From: Arthrobacter sp. EpRS71
GTDB lineage: Bacteria; Actinomycetota; Actinomycetes; Actinomycetales; Micrococcaceae
Assembly (NCBI RefSeq): GCF_001512285.1
Contig: NZ_LNUV01000006.1
Coordinates: 1,221,273 to 1,285,272, forward strand
Direction: 5' to 3'
DNA: 64,000 nucleotides
Positions 1-7,245 of the stretch are shown here, piece after piece; position 1 is the stretch's first letter, and each line of letters opens with the position of its first letter. Made by a program: the position numbers and the translations under genes. The notes beneath the pieces are model-generated. The model worked only from the letters and a program-made list of their open reading frames with translations. It searched no databases and was not told the origin of the DNA.

Positions 1-276
1 CCGGCGCTCGAACTCCTCGTTCCCCGGGAACTGCGCTTCCTGGTCCACCGGGATCGTGTTCACATAATCAGTGGTCGTCACCATCGGCACACCCACCGAC
101 CTGGCACCAGCACGCTGCAACAACGAACGCATAATGTACTGGGCACGCTCGGTACCCTGCTCCGCGATCAACGCATCAAGGGACTCAATCCACTCCGCGG
201 TCTCTTCCGGATCACGATCAGGCAGCTGGGCAGTCAACCCGCTGAGGATGTGTGAGGTCTCTTCTCCTGCAGCCAC
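1..276 (-). CDS. aceE: Pyruvate dehydrogenase E1 component, homodimeric type (5' end only)
   Basis: The first 92 codons are in the window; the gene runs off the left edge. AceE decarboxylates pyruvate with thiamine diphosphate and passes the acetyl group to E2 lipoyl domains. The translation contains EWIESLDALI, an RAQYIMRSLL stretch, TTTDYVNTIP and a final QFPGNEEFER, which is the conserved N-terminus of homodimeric (AceE-type) E1. The start is a GTG at 276 preceded by AGAGAGG at a suitable distance; an ATG further upstream is out of frame. Its promoter lies at 367-395. Identity is confident; nothing can be said about the catalytic domains, which are outside the window. Confidence 0.93.
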   Translation of the reverse strand, partial: MAAGEETSHILSGLTAQLPDRDPEETAEWIESLDALIAEQGTERAQYIMRSLLQRAGARSVGVPMVTTTDYVNTIPVDQEAQFPGNEEFERR

Positions 277-333
277 GTCCAACCTCTCTTCATTGAATGT
301 CTGGGCGCTTGCTCTGTGGGGGCGCTCAAGGAA

Positions 334-349
334 TTTCGTATTGTGAGAA
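334..349. promoter_or_regulatory. Degenerate IclR-type box in the aceE leader
   Basis: TTTCGTATTGTGAGAA resembles the perfect palindrome at 529-543 (TTCCGTATTGTGGAA) apart from one substitution and one inserted base. It lies between the divergent aceE and permease promoters, so it may be a second weak site for the same regulator or chance similarity. Confidence 0.35.
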
Positions 350-366
350 TAAAATTCTGCAATTCG

Positions 367-395
367 AGATTACGTCTGCTGATGGGCAGCGTCAA
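367..395 (-). promoter_or_regulatory. Promoter of aceE
   Basis: On the minus strand TTGACG (395-390) and TAATCT (372-367) are separated by exactly 17 bp, a near-consensus housekeeping promoter. Transcription would start near 360, giving a leader of about 85 nt. That leader contains the imperfect IclR-like box at 334-349. Confidence 0.7.
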
Positions 396-476
396 CACGG
401 ATTGCGTAACCAAAACAGTCAACTGGGAAAGCAGTGCTCAAGCAACCGAATGTGACCCTGCATACACCGGGAACTC

Positions 477-505
477 TTGACGTTACGTGACCTGAGTCAT
501 AGAGT
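477..505 (+). promoter_or_regulatory. Promoter of the NCS1 permease gene
   Basis: TTGACG (477-482) and TAGAGT (500-505) are spaced by 17 bp, with a start near 512. The operator-like palindrome at 529-543 lies just downstream of the predicted transcription start, a position suited to repression. A weak CRP-like half match (TGTGACCCTGCATACA, 451-466) lies upstream of the -35. Confidence 0.6.
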
Positions 506-528
506 GCTTTCACTATTCAATAACTAGA

Positions 529-543
529 TTCCGTATTGTGGAA
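529..543. promoter_or_regulatory. IclR-type operator palindrome upstream of the permease gene
   Basis: TTCCGTATTGTGGAA has inverted TTCC/GGAA arms around a 7-bp centre (arms extend to ATTCC/GGAAT at 528-544). Essentially the same 15-mer, in opposite orientation and with one base changed in the centre, lies upstream of dctA (3973-3987). The spacing and arms are typical of IclR-family sites; the cognate regulator is not in the window. Confidence 0.6.
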
Positions 544-566
544 TCAGTACGAAGTGGAGATCCACG

Positions 567-2132
567 ATGCAGACGACTTCATCAGTCGGCGTCACTGGTA
601 CTCCGGGAGACGCACCAGCAGGTGGCCCCAACCACCCGTCCGTAGGCAACACGGACCTTTGCGCTATTGCTTCCGAAGCATCAGGCCGTACCATCAGCCC
701 CAGTCTTTACAACATTGACCTCGCTCCCACTAAAGCCAAAGGCCGCAAGTGGACCAGCTACAGCATCTTTACCCTCTGGGCCAACGACGTCCACAGCCTG
801 GGTAACTACGCCTTTGCCATCGGCCTGTTCTCCCTCGGTTTGGGTGGCTGGCAGATCCTGGTGGCGCTCGGAATCGGTGCCATCCTGCTCTTTGCCCTCC
901 TGAACTTCTCGGGGTTCATGGGCCAGAAGACCGGCGTTCCCTTCCCTGTCATGAGCCGCATCAGCTTTGGTATCAGGGGTGCGCAGATCGCCAGCCTGGT
1001 TCGCGGCGCCGTTGCCGTGGCATGGTTCGGTATCCAGACCTACCTGGCCTCGGTGGTCCTCCGTGTGATGTTGGTTGCCATGGCACCGGGCCTGAAGGAC
1101 TTGGACAGCAACTCCGTTCTTGGCCTCTCAACCCTGGGTTGGTTCTCCTTCGTGGCTCTCTGGATCGTGCAGTTGGTGATCGTCAGCTTCGGCATGGAGA
1201 TGATCCGCAAGTACGAGGCGTTCGCAGGCCCGGTCATCCTGGTGACCATGGCAGCGATTGCCGTGTGGGTGTTCATCGAAGCTGGTGGCGCTATCCAGTG
1301 GTCCGGCATCAAGGGCCTTGAGGGTGGGGAAATGTGGCTCACCATCTTCGCCGGTGGTGCACTGTGGGTGTCCATCTACGGAACCTTCGTACTGAACTTC
1401 TGTGACTTCACGCGCTCCTCCACCTCCAAGAAGTCCATCGTCAAGGGCAACTTCTGGGGCATCCCCATCAACATGCTGGTCTTCGGCGCCATTGTGGTGG
1501 TCATGGCCGGCGGGCAGTACAAGATCAACGGCACTGTCATCGAGAGTCCCTCGGACATCGTGCAGAGCATCCCGAACACCTTGCTGCTGGTCCTGGCATG
1601 CCTCGCCCTGCTGATCCTGACGGTGGCAGTGAACCTGATGGCCAACTTCGTCGCTCCGGTTTATGCGCTGACCAACCTCTTCCCGAGGCACCTGAACTTC
1701 CGCAAGGCCGCCTGGGTCAGTGGCACCATTGGCCTGGTGATCCTGCCGTGGAACCTGTACAACAACCCGATCGTCATTGTGTACTTCCTGGGCGGGCTGG
1801 GTGCGTTGCTTGGGCCGCTGTTCGGCGTCATCATGGCTGATTACTGGTTGGTCCGCCGCGGCAAGGTCAACGTGCCCGAGCTCTACACCGAGGATCCCAA
1901 GGGCGCGTACTTCTACAAGCGGGGCGTCAACCCTAAGGCCATCATTGCGATGATCCCGGCGGCGGCGATCGCCATCGCCATCGCCTTCATTCCGGCACTG
2001 GCGCCCGCAGCTCCGTTCGCCTGGTTTATTGGTGCAGGTGTAGCTGCGCTCACGTTCTTCGCGGTGGCTGACAAGAAGCAGCTCCATGAGGACGTCTCCG
2101 GCGAGCCGATCGCCGTCGCCAGCACCCACTGA
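567..2132 (+). CDS. NCS1-family permease (hydantoin/allantoin/nucleobase type)
   Basis: Inner-membrane symporter of 521 aa, the usual length of NCS1 cation symporters that import hydantoins, allantoin, cytosine or uracil. It shows about 12 hydrophobic helices, the SPSLYNIDLAP entry motif near residue 45, NDVHSLGNYAFAIG in the first helix, and GQKTGVPFPVMSRISFG around 119-135. W153 and Q157 keep the WxxxQ spacing of the substrate-stacking W117 and Q121 of the Mhp1 hydantoin transporter. The ATG follows GTGGAG. It is first of a likely operon with the racemase-family and SDR genes, which favours a ring-nitrogen substrate over plain nucleobases, but the exact substrate is not shown. An IclR-type palindrome sits in its leader. 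Confidence 0.88.
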   Translation: MQTTSSVGVTGTPGDAPAGGPNHPSVGNTDLCAIASEASGRTISPSLYNIDLAPTKAKGRKWTSYSIFTLWANDVHSLGNYAFAIGLFSLGLGGWQILVALGIGAILLFALLNFSGFMGQKTGVPFPVMSRISFGIRGAQIASLVRGAVAVAWFGIQTYLASVVLRVMLVAMAPGLKDLDSNSVLGLSTLGWFSFVALWIVQLVIVSFGMEMIRKYEAFAGPVILVTMAAIAVWVFIEAGGAIQWSGIKGLEGGEMWLTIFAGGALWVSIYGTFVLNFCDFTRSSTSKKSIVKGNFWGIPINMLVFGAIVVVMAGGQYKINGTVIESPSDIVQSIPNTLLLVLACLALLILTVAVNLMANFVAPVYALTNLFPRHLNFRKAAWVSGTIGLVILPWNLYNNPIVIVYFLGGLGALLGPLFGVIMADYWLVRRGKVNVPELYTEDPKGAYFYKRGVNPKAIIAMIPAAAIAIAIAFIPALAPAAPFAWFIGAGVAALTFFAVADKKQLHEDVSGEPIAVASTH

Positions 2133-2244
2133 CTTACCGAACATCGAGGCCTCGCCCGTCCTCCCGGTCACTGACTTATCGAGTCCCAGCAAGTGGACCA
2201 AGGTCACCCGGCAGGGGACGGGCGCTGCCGTTGAGAGGAAAACC

Positions 2245-3006
2245 ATGCGCATCCTTGTCGCAAACGTCAATACCACCCAGTCCATGACGGACTCCATCGC
2301 CGCCCAGGCCCGTGCGGCCGCTGCCCCGGGCACCGAAATCGTCGGCATCACTCCGCGGTTCGGCGCCGACTCCTGCGAGGGGAACTTTGAGAGTTACCTT
2401 GCAGCGATCGCCGTCATGGATGCCGTGGTGAACTATCCGGAACCGTTCGACGCCGTCATCCAGGCCGGCTACGGCGAACACGGCCGCGAAGGCCTTCAGG
2501 AACTCTTGGACGTCCCGGTGGTGGACATCACCGAGGCCGCAGCCAGCACCGCGATGTTCCTTGGACACAAATATTCAGTGGTCACCACACTGGACCGGGC
2601 CGTTCCGCTCATCGAGGACCGCCTCAAGCTCGCCGGCCTGGAAGCACGTTGCGCTTCCGTGAGGGCCAGCGGCATGGCCGTGCTGGAGCTCGAGGAATAC
2701 CCGGAGCGTGCTGTTGAAGCAATCGTCAGCCAGGCGGAGCAAGCTGTTCATAACGACAAAGCCGAGGTTATTGTCCTCGGTTGCGGCGGCATGGCCGGGC
2801 TGGACGAGCAGATCCGTCAGCGCACGGGCGTCCCCGTGGTGGACGGCGTAGCTGCAGCGGTCACCATCGCTGAATCCCTCGTGCGCCTCGGCTTGTCCAC
2901 ATCCAAAGTGAGGACCTACGCCACGCCGCGTCCGAAGACTGTCATAGGCTGGCCGATAACTGCATCCCAGCCGGCCGCAAACCAGAACGCCGAAGCCGCG
3001 CGCTGA
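2245..3006 (+). CDS. Asp/Glu/hydantoin racemase family protein
   Basis: A 253-aa cytosolic protein with the fold signature of hydantoin/allantoin racemases: N-terminal RILVANVNTTQSMT, a PVVDITEAAA segment and C-terminal VIVLGCGGMAG. Racemases of this family use two cysteines (C76/C181 in hydantoin racemase). Here the second is present (C180), but the first position reads AGYGEHG with Gly75, where relatives have ACFGDPG. Two-base racemisation may therefore be lost or altered; an isomerase, lyase or one-base mechanism is possible. The ATG at 2245 follows GAGAGGA; longer in-frame readings would overlap the permease. It sits 112 bp after the permease and 42 bp before the SDR gene, fitting a catabolic operon. 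Confidence 0.8.
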   Translation: MRILVANVNTTQSMTDSIAAQARAAAAPGTEIVGITPRFGADSCEGNFESYLAAIAVMDAVVNYPEPFDAVIQAGYGEHGREGLQELLDVPVVDITEAAASTAMFLGHKYSVVTTLDRAVPLIEDRLKLAGLEARCASVRASGMAVLELEEYPERAVEAIVSQAEQAVHNDKAEVIVLGCGGMAGLDEQIRQRTGVPVVDGVAAAVTIAESLVRLGLSTSKVRTYATPRPKTVIGWPITASQPAANQNAEAAR

Positions 3007-3048
3007 CGGCTTGACGCTGCCACAAGCACTTCCCTGAAAGGCAACCAC

Positions 3049-3816
3049 ATGACTGACTCCAGCCCGCCCACAAACCCGAGGGTCGCCGTCGTGACCGGGG
3101 CCGGTTCGGGTATTGGGCGAGCCGTCGCCAGGCTCATGCTCGCCGAAGGTTACCGCGTTGCCCTGGCCGGCCGCCGTGAGGTGCACTTGCTGGAGACTGC
3201 GGACGATCACCCGGATGCGCTGGCGGTTCCCTGCGATGTCACAGCGCCCGACGACGTCGCGCGCCTCTTCGCGGAGGTCCGCCAACGCTGGGGTCGGGTT
3301 GATGTGCTGTTCAACAACGCCGGCATCTTCGGCCCGGCGGGCGACGTGGGCGAGATCAGCGTGGACGAGTGGGAAGCGACTCTGCGCGTAAACGTCACCG
3401 GTTCCATGCTGTGTGCGGCCGAGGCGGTGCGAACCATGAAAGCCCAAGTGCCGCAGGGTGGCCGCATCATCAACAACGGCTCCATCTCAGCGCACTCGCC
3501 CCGGCCCGGGTCGGTGGCTTATACGGTCACCAAGCACGCCATGACGGGCCTGACCAAGAGCATCGAGCTGGACGGGCGGGAGTTTGGCATCACCTGCGGG
3601 CAGATCGACATCGGCAATACCCGCACCGAGATCATGGACACCATTGGTGTGGGCTCGGGTGCCCTGCAGGCTGATGGCAGCCGAAAAGTGGAGCCCATGT
3701 TCCCCGTGGAGGACGCTGCCCGTGCCGTGCTGATGATGGCCAATATGCCGGCGTCGGCCAGTGTGGGTTCCCTGGTGGTGACGGCTGCCGGCATGCCGTT
3801 CGTGGGCCGCGGCTAG
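3049..3816 (+). CDS. SDR-family NAD(P)-dependent oxidoreductase
   Basis: A 255-aa classical short-chain dehydrogenase. The Rossmann motif TGAGSGIG is near residue 17, the NNAG motif follows RVDVLF, a catalytic serine lies in NNGSISAHSP, and the catalytic YxxxK is YTVTK. The start ATG follows GAAAGG. It is third in the permease/racemase operon, so it probably oxidises or reduces a ring-nitrogen catabolite; the substrate cannot be read from the sequence. The strong hairpin at 3873-3914 ends the unit. No unusual residues were seen. Confidence 0.88.
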   Translation: MTDSSPPTNPRVAVVTGAGSGIGRAVARLMLAEGYRVALAGRREVHLLETADDHPDALAVPCDVTAPDDVARLFAEVRQRWGRVDVLFNNAGIFGPAGDVGEISVDEWEATLRVNVTGSMLCAAEAVRTMKAQVPQGGRIINNGSISAHSPRPGSVAYTVTKHAMTGLTKSIELDGREFGITCGQIDIGNTRTEIMDTIGVGSGALQADGSRKVEPMFPVEDAARAVLMMANMPASASVGSLVVTAAGMPFVGRG

Positions 3817-3872
3817 CGGATCCGCGCACCTCAACGGGAGTCCTGTACCGCCACCACCCACTGTGCATTTCG

Positions 3873-3914
3873 AATGCCCGTGACACGCCCTTGGAGGGGT
3901 GTGTCACGGGCATT
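3873..3914 (+). terminator. Rho-independent-like terminator after the SDR gene
   Basis: Two perfectly complementary 14-nt arms (3873-3886 and 3901-3914, AATGCCCGTGACAC and its reverse complement) plus extra inner pairs form a strong stem. The U-tract is weak (ATTTCTG), so it may act with Rho or as an mRNA end stabiliser. Confidence 0.75.
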
Positions 3915-3972
3915 TCTGCGTCAAAAGGGGTGGTGGAGGCCCGGGTCCATCAGGCTTTCAACCAAATGTGAC

Positions 3973-3987
3973 TTCCACAATATGGAA
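3973..3987. promoter_or_regulatory. IclR-type operator palindrome upstream of dctA
   Basis: TTCCACAATATGGAA is the reverse complement of TTCCATATTGTGGAA and differs by one base from the 529-543 site before the NCS1 permease. It lies about 100 bp upstream of the dctA ATG and just upstream of a possible -35 (TTGCGG, 4001-4006). Confidence 0.6.
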
Positions 3988-4011
3988 ACTGAATTTCCCC
4001 TTGCGGAATGG

Positions 4012-4062
4012 TGTGAGCAGGCTTACATTTGAAAAACCCCACAAAATGTGAGGCTGTTCACA
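4012..4062. promoter_or_regulatory. Two CRP/GlxR-type boxes upstream of dctA
   Basis: TGTGAGGCTGTTCACA at 4047-4062 is a perfect TGTGA-N6-TCACA site. TGTGAGCAGGCTTACA at 4012-4027 matches 9 of the 10 arm bases. Their centres are 35 bp apart. A plausible promoter (TTGCGG 4001-4006, 17 bp, TACATT 4024-4029) would place one box over the -10 and the other just downstream of the start, suggesting repression by the CRP-family protein encoded at 31741-32418. Confidence 0.65.
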
Positions 4063-4080
4063 ACTGATTGGTTCAGAACA

Positions 4081-5568
4081 ATGAAGATCCCAGACTCCGC
4101 GGCGCTGAAGGCGAGTTCGGCCCCGCAGAAGAAAAAGCGGCTGTACCAGTCGCTCTTTTTTCAAATCCTGATCGCCGTCGTCGCAGGTGTACTCATCGGT
4201 CATTTTTGGCCGACCATTGGGTCCGCCCTCCGGCCACTGGGCGATGGATTCATTCAACTCATCAAGATGATCATTGCCCCGCTGATTTTCCTCGTGATCG
4301 TCACGGGTATCTCGGCAGTGGGCGACGTCAAGGCGGTCGGAAGGGTCGGGGTCAAAGCGCTCCTGTACTTCACCGGTGCCACTCTTTTCGCCCTCGTTTT
4401 CGGGCTCATCGTCGGAAACATCGTTCAGCCCGGTGCTGGCCTTAATATCGATCCCGCTACGCTCTCCCAGGACGCGCTCAACGCCAAGACCGGCAATGCG
4501 CCTCCCAAGGACGCCGCAGCATTCATCCTGGATGTCATTCCCGTCAGCGTGATCGGTGCTTTTGCCAACAACAGCCTGCTTCAGGTGCTCTTCTTCTCAG
4601 TCTTCTTCGGCGCAGCCATTGTGGTCATTGGCCGCGAACGGTGCCTGCCGGTCATCAGCCTCATGGAAACCGTCCTGGAACTGATCTTCAAGATCATGTC
4701 CTGGATCATGAAGGTGGCCCCCATCGGTGCCTTCGGTGCCATGGCCTTCATCATTGGCCAGTACGGGATCGGGACGCTCAGTACCTATGCCCTCCTGATT
4801 GCGGCCTGCTACGGCGCAGCGATCATCTTCATCGGCCTGCTGTTCCTGGTGGCTTGGGGATTCGCCCGCGTTCCGCTGTGGGCTTTCTTGAAGTACACCC
4901 GGGAAGAATTCCTGCTGGCGCTCGGCACAGCCTCCACAGAAGCTGTCATGCCGCGCATCATGACCAAGCTGACCAACGCCGGCTGCTCCCGCGCCACCAC
5001 CGGTTTGGTGGTTCCCACGGGCTACTCGTTCAACCTGGATGGCGCCGCGATCTACCTTTCCATTTCGCTGCTGTTCCTGGCTCAGGCCTTCGGCCACAAC
5101 CTTGATCTTGGCCAGCAGTTGGCAGCGCTGGGCGTGCTGCTCCTGACCTCCAAGGGCATGGCTGGCGTACCGGGTTCGTCCTTCCTGGCACTCTCCGCTA
5201 CCGCTGCCGCCCTCGGCATCTTCCCGGTTGCCGGCGTCGCCCTCCTCCTGGGAGCCGACCGCCTCATGGACTCCATGCGCGTGGTGGTGAACTTGCTCGG
5301 CAACTGCGTGGCAACGTTCGTAGTAGCCAAATGGGAGGGCCAGTTCGACCGCAGCGTCATGGTCCGCGCCTTCAACGGTGAGATCACCAACGAGGACACG
5401 GCCATCATGCTCGGCAAGGAAGAGATCTACGCGCAGCAGGAGCTGGAGCGCATCAGCAGCGGCCAGAACCCCTCGCCGAAGTTCCGTGGCGGTCCCACCG
5501 CGGGCGACATCCCACAGTTCGAGATGAGCAAGAAGGGGCAACCTACAGCCCCGGTGTGCCCGGACTAA
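4081..5568 (+). CDS. dctA: C4-dicarboxylate:cation symporter DctA
   Basis: A 495-aa inner-membrane symporter of the DAACS family that takes up succinate, fumarate and malate with cations. Recognisable family blocks are FIQLIKMIIAPLIFLVIVTG, GTASTEAVMPRIMTKL, PTGYSFNLDGAAIY (substrate/cation site) and SKGMAGVPGSSF followed by a conserved LLGNCVATFVVAKW. About eight helices and two hairpins fit. I chose the ATG at 4081; a GTG at 4048 is in frame but lies inside the perfect CRP box, so it is unlikely to be translated. The Shine-Dalgarno sequence is weak. Shared operator type with the upstream permease suggests co-regulation. A strong terminator follows. Confidence 0.92.
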   Translation: MKIPDSAALKASSAPQKKKRLYQSLFFQILIAVVAGVLIGHFWPTIGSALRPLGDGFIQLIKMIIAPLIFLVIVTGISAVGDVKAVGRVGVKALLYFTGATLFALVFGLIVGNIVQPGAGLNIDPATLSQDALNAKTGNAPPKDAAAFILDVIPVSVIGAFANNSLLQVLFFSVFFGAAIVVIGRERCLPVISLMETVLELIFKIMSWIMKVAPIGAFGAMAFIIGQYGIGTLSTYALLIAACYGAAIIFIGLLFLVAWGFARVPLWAFLKYTREEFLLALGTASTEAVMPRIMTKLTNAGCSRATTGLVVPTGYSFNLDGAAIYLSISLLFLAQAFGHNLDLGQQLAALGVLLLTSKGMAGVPGSSFLALSATAAALGIFPVAGVALLLGADRLMDSMRVVVNLLGNCVATFVVAKWEGQFDRSVMVRAFNGEITNEDTAIMLGKEEIYAQQELERISSGQNPSPKFRGGPTAGDIPQFEMSKKGQPTAPVCPD

Positions 5569-5575
5569 CCGGATA

Positions 5576-5622
5576 GTACAGCTAATGCCCTTAAGACCTG
5601 GTCTTAGGGGCATTAGCTGTAC
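5576..5622. terminator. Bidirectional terminator between dctA and the SCP2-like gene
   Basis: A near-perfect 22-bp stem (5576-5597 with 5601-5622, one G-T pair) closes on a CTG loop and is followed by ACAAAAAC on the plus strand. It separates convergent genes and should stop transcription from both sides. Confidence 0.85.
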
Positions 5623-5632
5623 AAAAACTCGA

Positions 5633-6037
5633 TTAGAGGGGCAACAGTTCGGAAAGGTCTGCGCGCAATCCGGACGCTGCCAGCTGGTGGTTCGAAACAG
5701 CGTCCGCCCACGACATCCTGCCGGTCACCAACGAAAGCCACGTGGCGGCGTCGCACTCGATCACGTTCGGGGGAGTTCCGCGCGTGTGACGGGGCCCCTC
5801 CACGCATTGGGTGACTCCAAACGGCGGCACCCGAACCTCCACCGAATTGCCGGGTGCGCGGGCGGTGACTTCCTCCAGGGAGTAGCGCACCGCCGTCGCA
5901 ATTAAAGAGCGCGACGGCGGTGTCCCGGCGCCGCTGCCCGGCTCACCGGCACTGCCGGAAGGCTCGACGGCGGCCTGCCAGGCTGCCAGTGCGGCGCGGC
6001 CTTCCTCAAGGTTGACGCGGCGACGTGCGACGGCCAT
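5633..6037 (-). CDS. Sterol-carrier (SCP2-like) family protein
   Basis: A 134-aa small cytosolic protein. The C-terminal part (IECDAATWLSLVTGRMSWADA then ASGLRADLSELLPL) matches the short actinobacterial proteins annotated as sterol carrier family, related to the SCP2 domain of mycothiol-dependent maleylpyruvate isomerases. The family is thought to bind a hydrophobic ligand; no catalytic residues are evident and the function is unknown. The ATG at 6037 follows GAGGAG. It lies 20 bp downstream of the asparaginase gene on the same strand and is probably co-transcribed. Confidence 0.75.
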   Translation of the reverse strand: MAVARRRVNLEEGRAALAAWQAAVEPSGSAGEPGSGAGTPPSRSLIATAVRYSLEEVTARAPGNSVEVRVPPFGVTQCVEGPRHTRGTPPNVIECDAATWLSLVTGRMSWADAVSNHQLAASGLRADLSELLPL

Positions 6038-6057
6038 GGGTGTTCTCCTCAGAAGTC

Positions 6058-7074
6058 CTAGTTCAGCAGGGCGGAGACGGCGTGGCCCAGCCTGATCTTG
6101 CCAACCTCGTGGCCGCCGCCGAGTACGGGCTCAACCACCCGTTCCAGGACGCTGGAAACCGCCGGGATGTCCACGGCGCCACTCACGGCCAGGAGAGTCA
6201 GTCCAACCAAGGACGTGGCTCGCAGGTTCCCGTCCAGCATCTTCACGGCCACGGTTGCGCCGGTGGGTGTTGCCAGGACCAGAACCCCTTCAGCCCCGAT
6301 TTTCGCCAGGACCTCGAGTTCTTCCATGACGATCGTGTTGGACTCGCCCTTGCCTTGGACGGCCCAGGGGTAGTCGAGCATGGACGTGGCGATGGTGGCG
6401 GCACGCGCGTTGGATGATTTGTCTCCCGGGGACTTGGCCAAGCGGGAGTAGGCGCGGGCGAGGCCGGTCAGCGAGATGGCGGCAACAGGTGCGCCGCAAC
6501 CGTCGATGCCCAGATGCGAGATCGTTTCGCCGCTGTATTCCTCGATCACCGAGCGAACACGCTGCTGGAGCGGGTGGTTGGGCTCAAGGTAGCTGCGCAG
6601 GTCCCAGCTGTTCTCGGTGCAGGCCCAGAGGAATGCCGCGTGCTTGCCGGAGCAATTGAAAGCCAGCTTGGACTGTCCGCGCTCTGACCGCACCAGCCAG
6701 TTGCGGGCCGTTTCGTCCTGGGGCCAGGCCGTGGGGCATTGGAGGTTCTCTTCCTTCACGCCCGCTGCTTTGAGCATCCCCTCAACAATGTCCATATGGT
6801 CCAGGGAGCCAGTGTGACTTCCGCAAGCCACAGCAACTTGCGCGCCGCGGAGGGGTACCCCGGATTGCATGGAAGCCAGCGCTTGGAAGGGTTTGAGGGT
6901 GGAGCGGGCGAGGACTGGGGCGTCGATGTCACCAAGACGGGTGACCACCGAGCCGTCACCGGAAAGAACCACGGCCGCGCCGATGTGCCGGGACTCAATA
7001 AAGCCACTTCGTTCGATCACTGCCAGTTCCACCGCGGACTCAACGTTGAACGTTTCATGCGAACTTGTGGGCAT
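6058..7074 (-). CDS. Asparaginase, ReAV (Rhizobium etli) type
   Basis: A 338-aa cytosolic hydrolase of the PF06089 family that converts L-asparagine to aspartate and ammonia. Catalytic and zinc-site motifs of ReAV align: S58 and K61 in ARSTLKPFQ (Ser48-x2-Lys51), S86 in CGSHTG, C141 and K144 in NCSGKHA (Cys135, Lys138), and C193 in DGCGAP (Cys189). The family is structurally unrelated to the classical bacterial type I/II asparaginases and closer to glutaminase/beta-lactamase-like folds. It is divergent from purD and followed by the SCP2-like gene. No missing key residues. Confidence 0.9.
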   Translation of the reverse strand: MPTSSHETFNVESAVELAVIERSGFIESRHIGAAVVLSGDGSVVTRLGDIDAPVLARSTLKPFQALASMQSGVPLRGAQVAVACGSHTGSLDHMDIVEGMLKAAGVKEENLQCPTAWPQDETARNWLVRSERGQSKLAFNCSGKHAAFLWACTENSWDLRSYLEPNHPLQQRVRSVIEEYSGETISHLGIDGCGAPVAAISLTGLARAYSRLAKSPGDKSSNARAATIATSMLDYPWAVQGKGESNTIVMEELEVLAKIGAEGVLVLATPTGATVAVKMLDGNLRATSLVGLTLLAVSGAVDIPAVSSVLERVVEPVLGGGHEVGKIRLGHAVSALLN

Positions 7075-7146
7075 ACAGTCAAGTCTAGGGGCGCGGCCGG
7101 GTGGTTCCCGGTCATACGCGCGTCACACGCGCGCCCGCGCGCGTGA

Positions 7147-7185
7147 TCCCGTGCACATCCCATGCACGCGGACTCCCGTGCACAT
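7147..7185. repeat. Short GTGCAC-centred repeats in the asparaginase/purD intergenic region
   Basis: TCCCGTGCACAT occurs at 7147-7158 and again at 7174-7185 (27-bp period), with a CATGCAC between them; each copy holds the palindrome GTGCAC. A CGCG-rich stretch precedes them. They lie in the divergent promoter region upstream of purD and could be operators. Confidence 0.4.
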
Positions 7186-7245
7186 GGGGTCCGGTGAATG
7201 ACACAGCTTAGGCTGCTCGCCCTTCACAAAGTACCCTTGAGGACT

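Noticed and set aside
1128..2351. 407-codon open frame on the minus strand opposite the NCS1 permease
   Set aside because: High-GC antisense shadow: low-complexity His/Gln/Arg/Asp-rich translation with no family pattern, opposite a clear membrane transporter.
4048..4080. Upstream GTG start for dctA
   Set aside because: It lies within a perfect CRP box and adds residues not typical of DctA.
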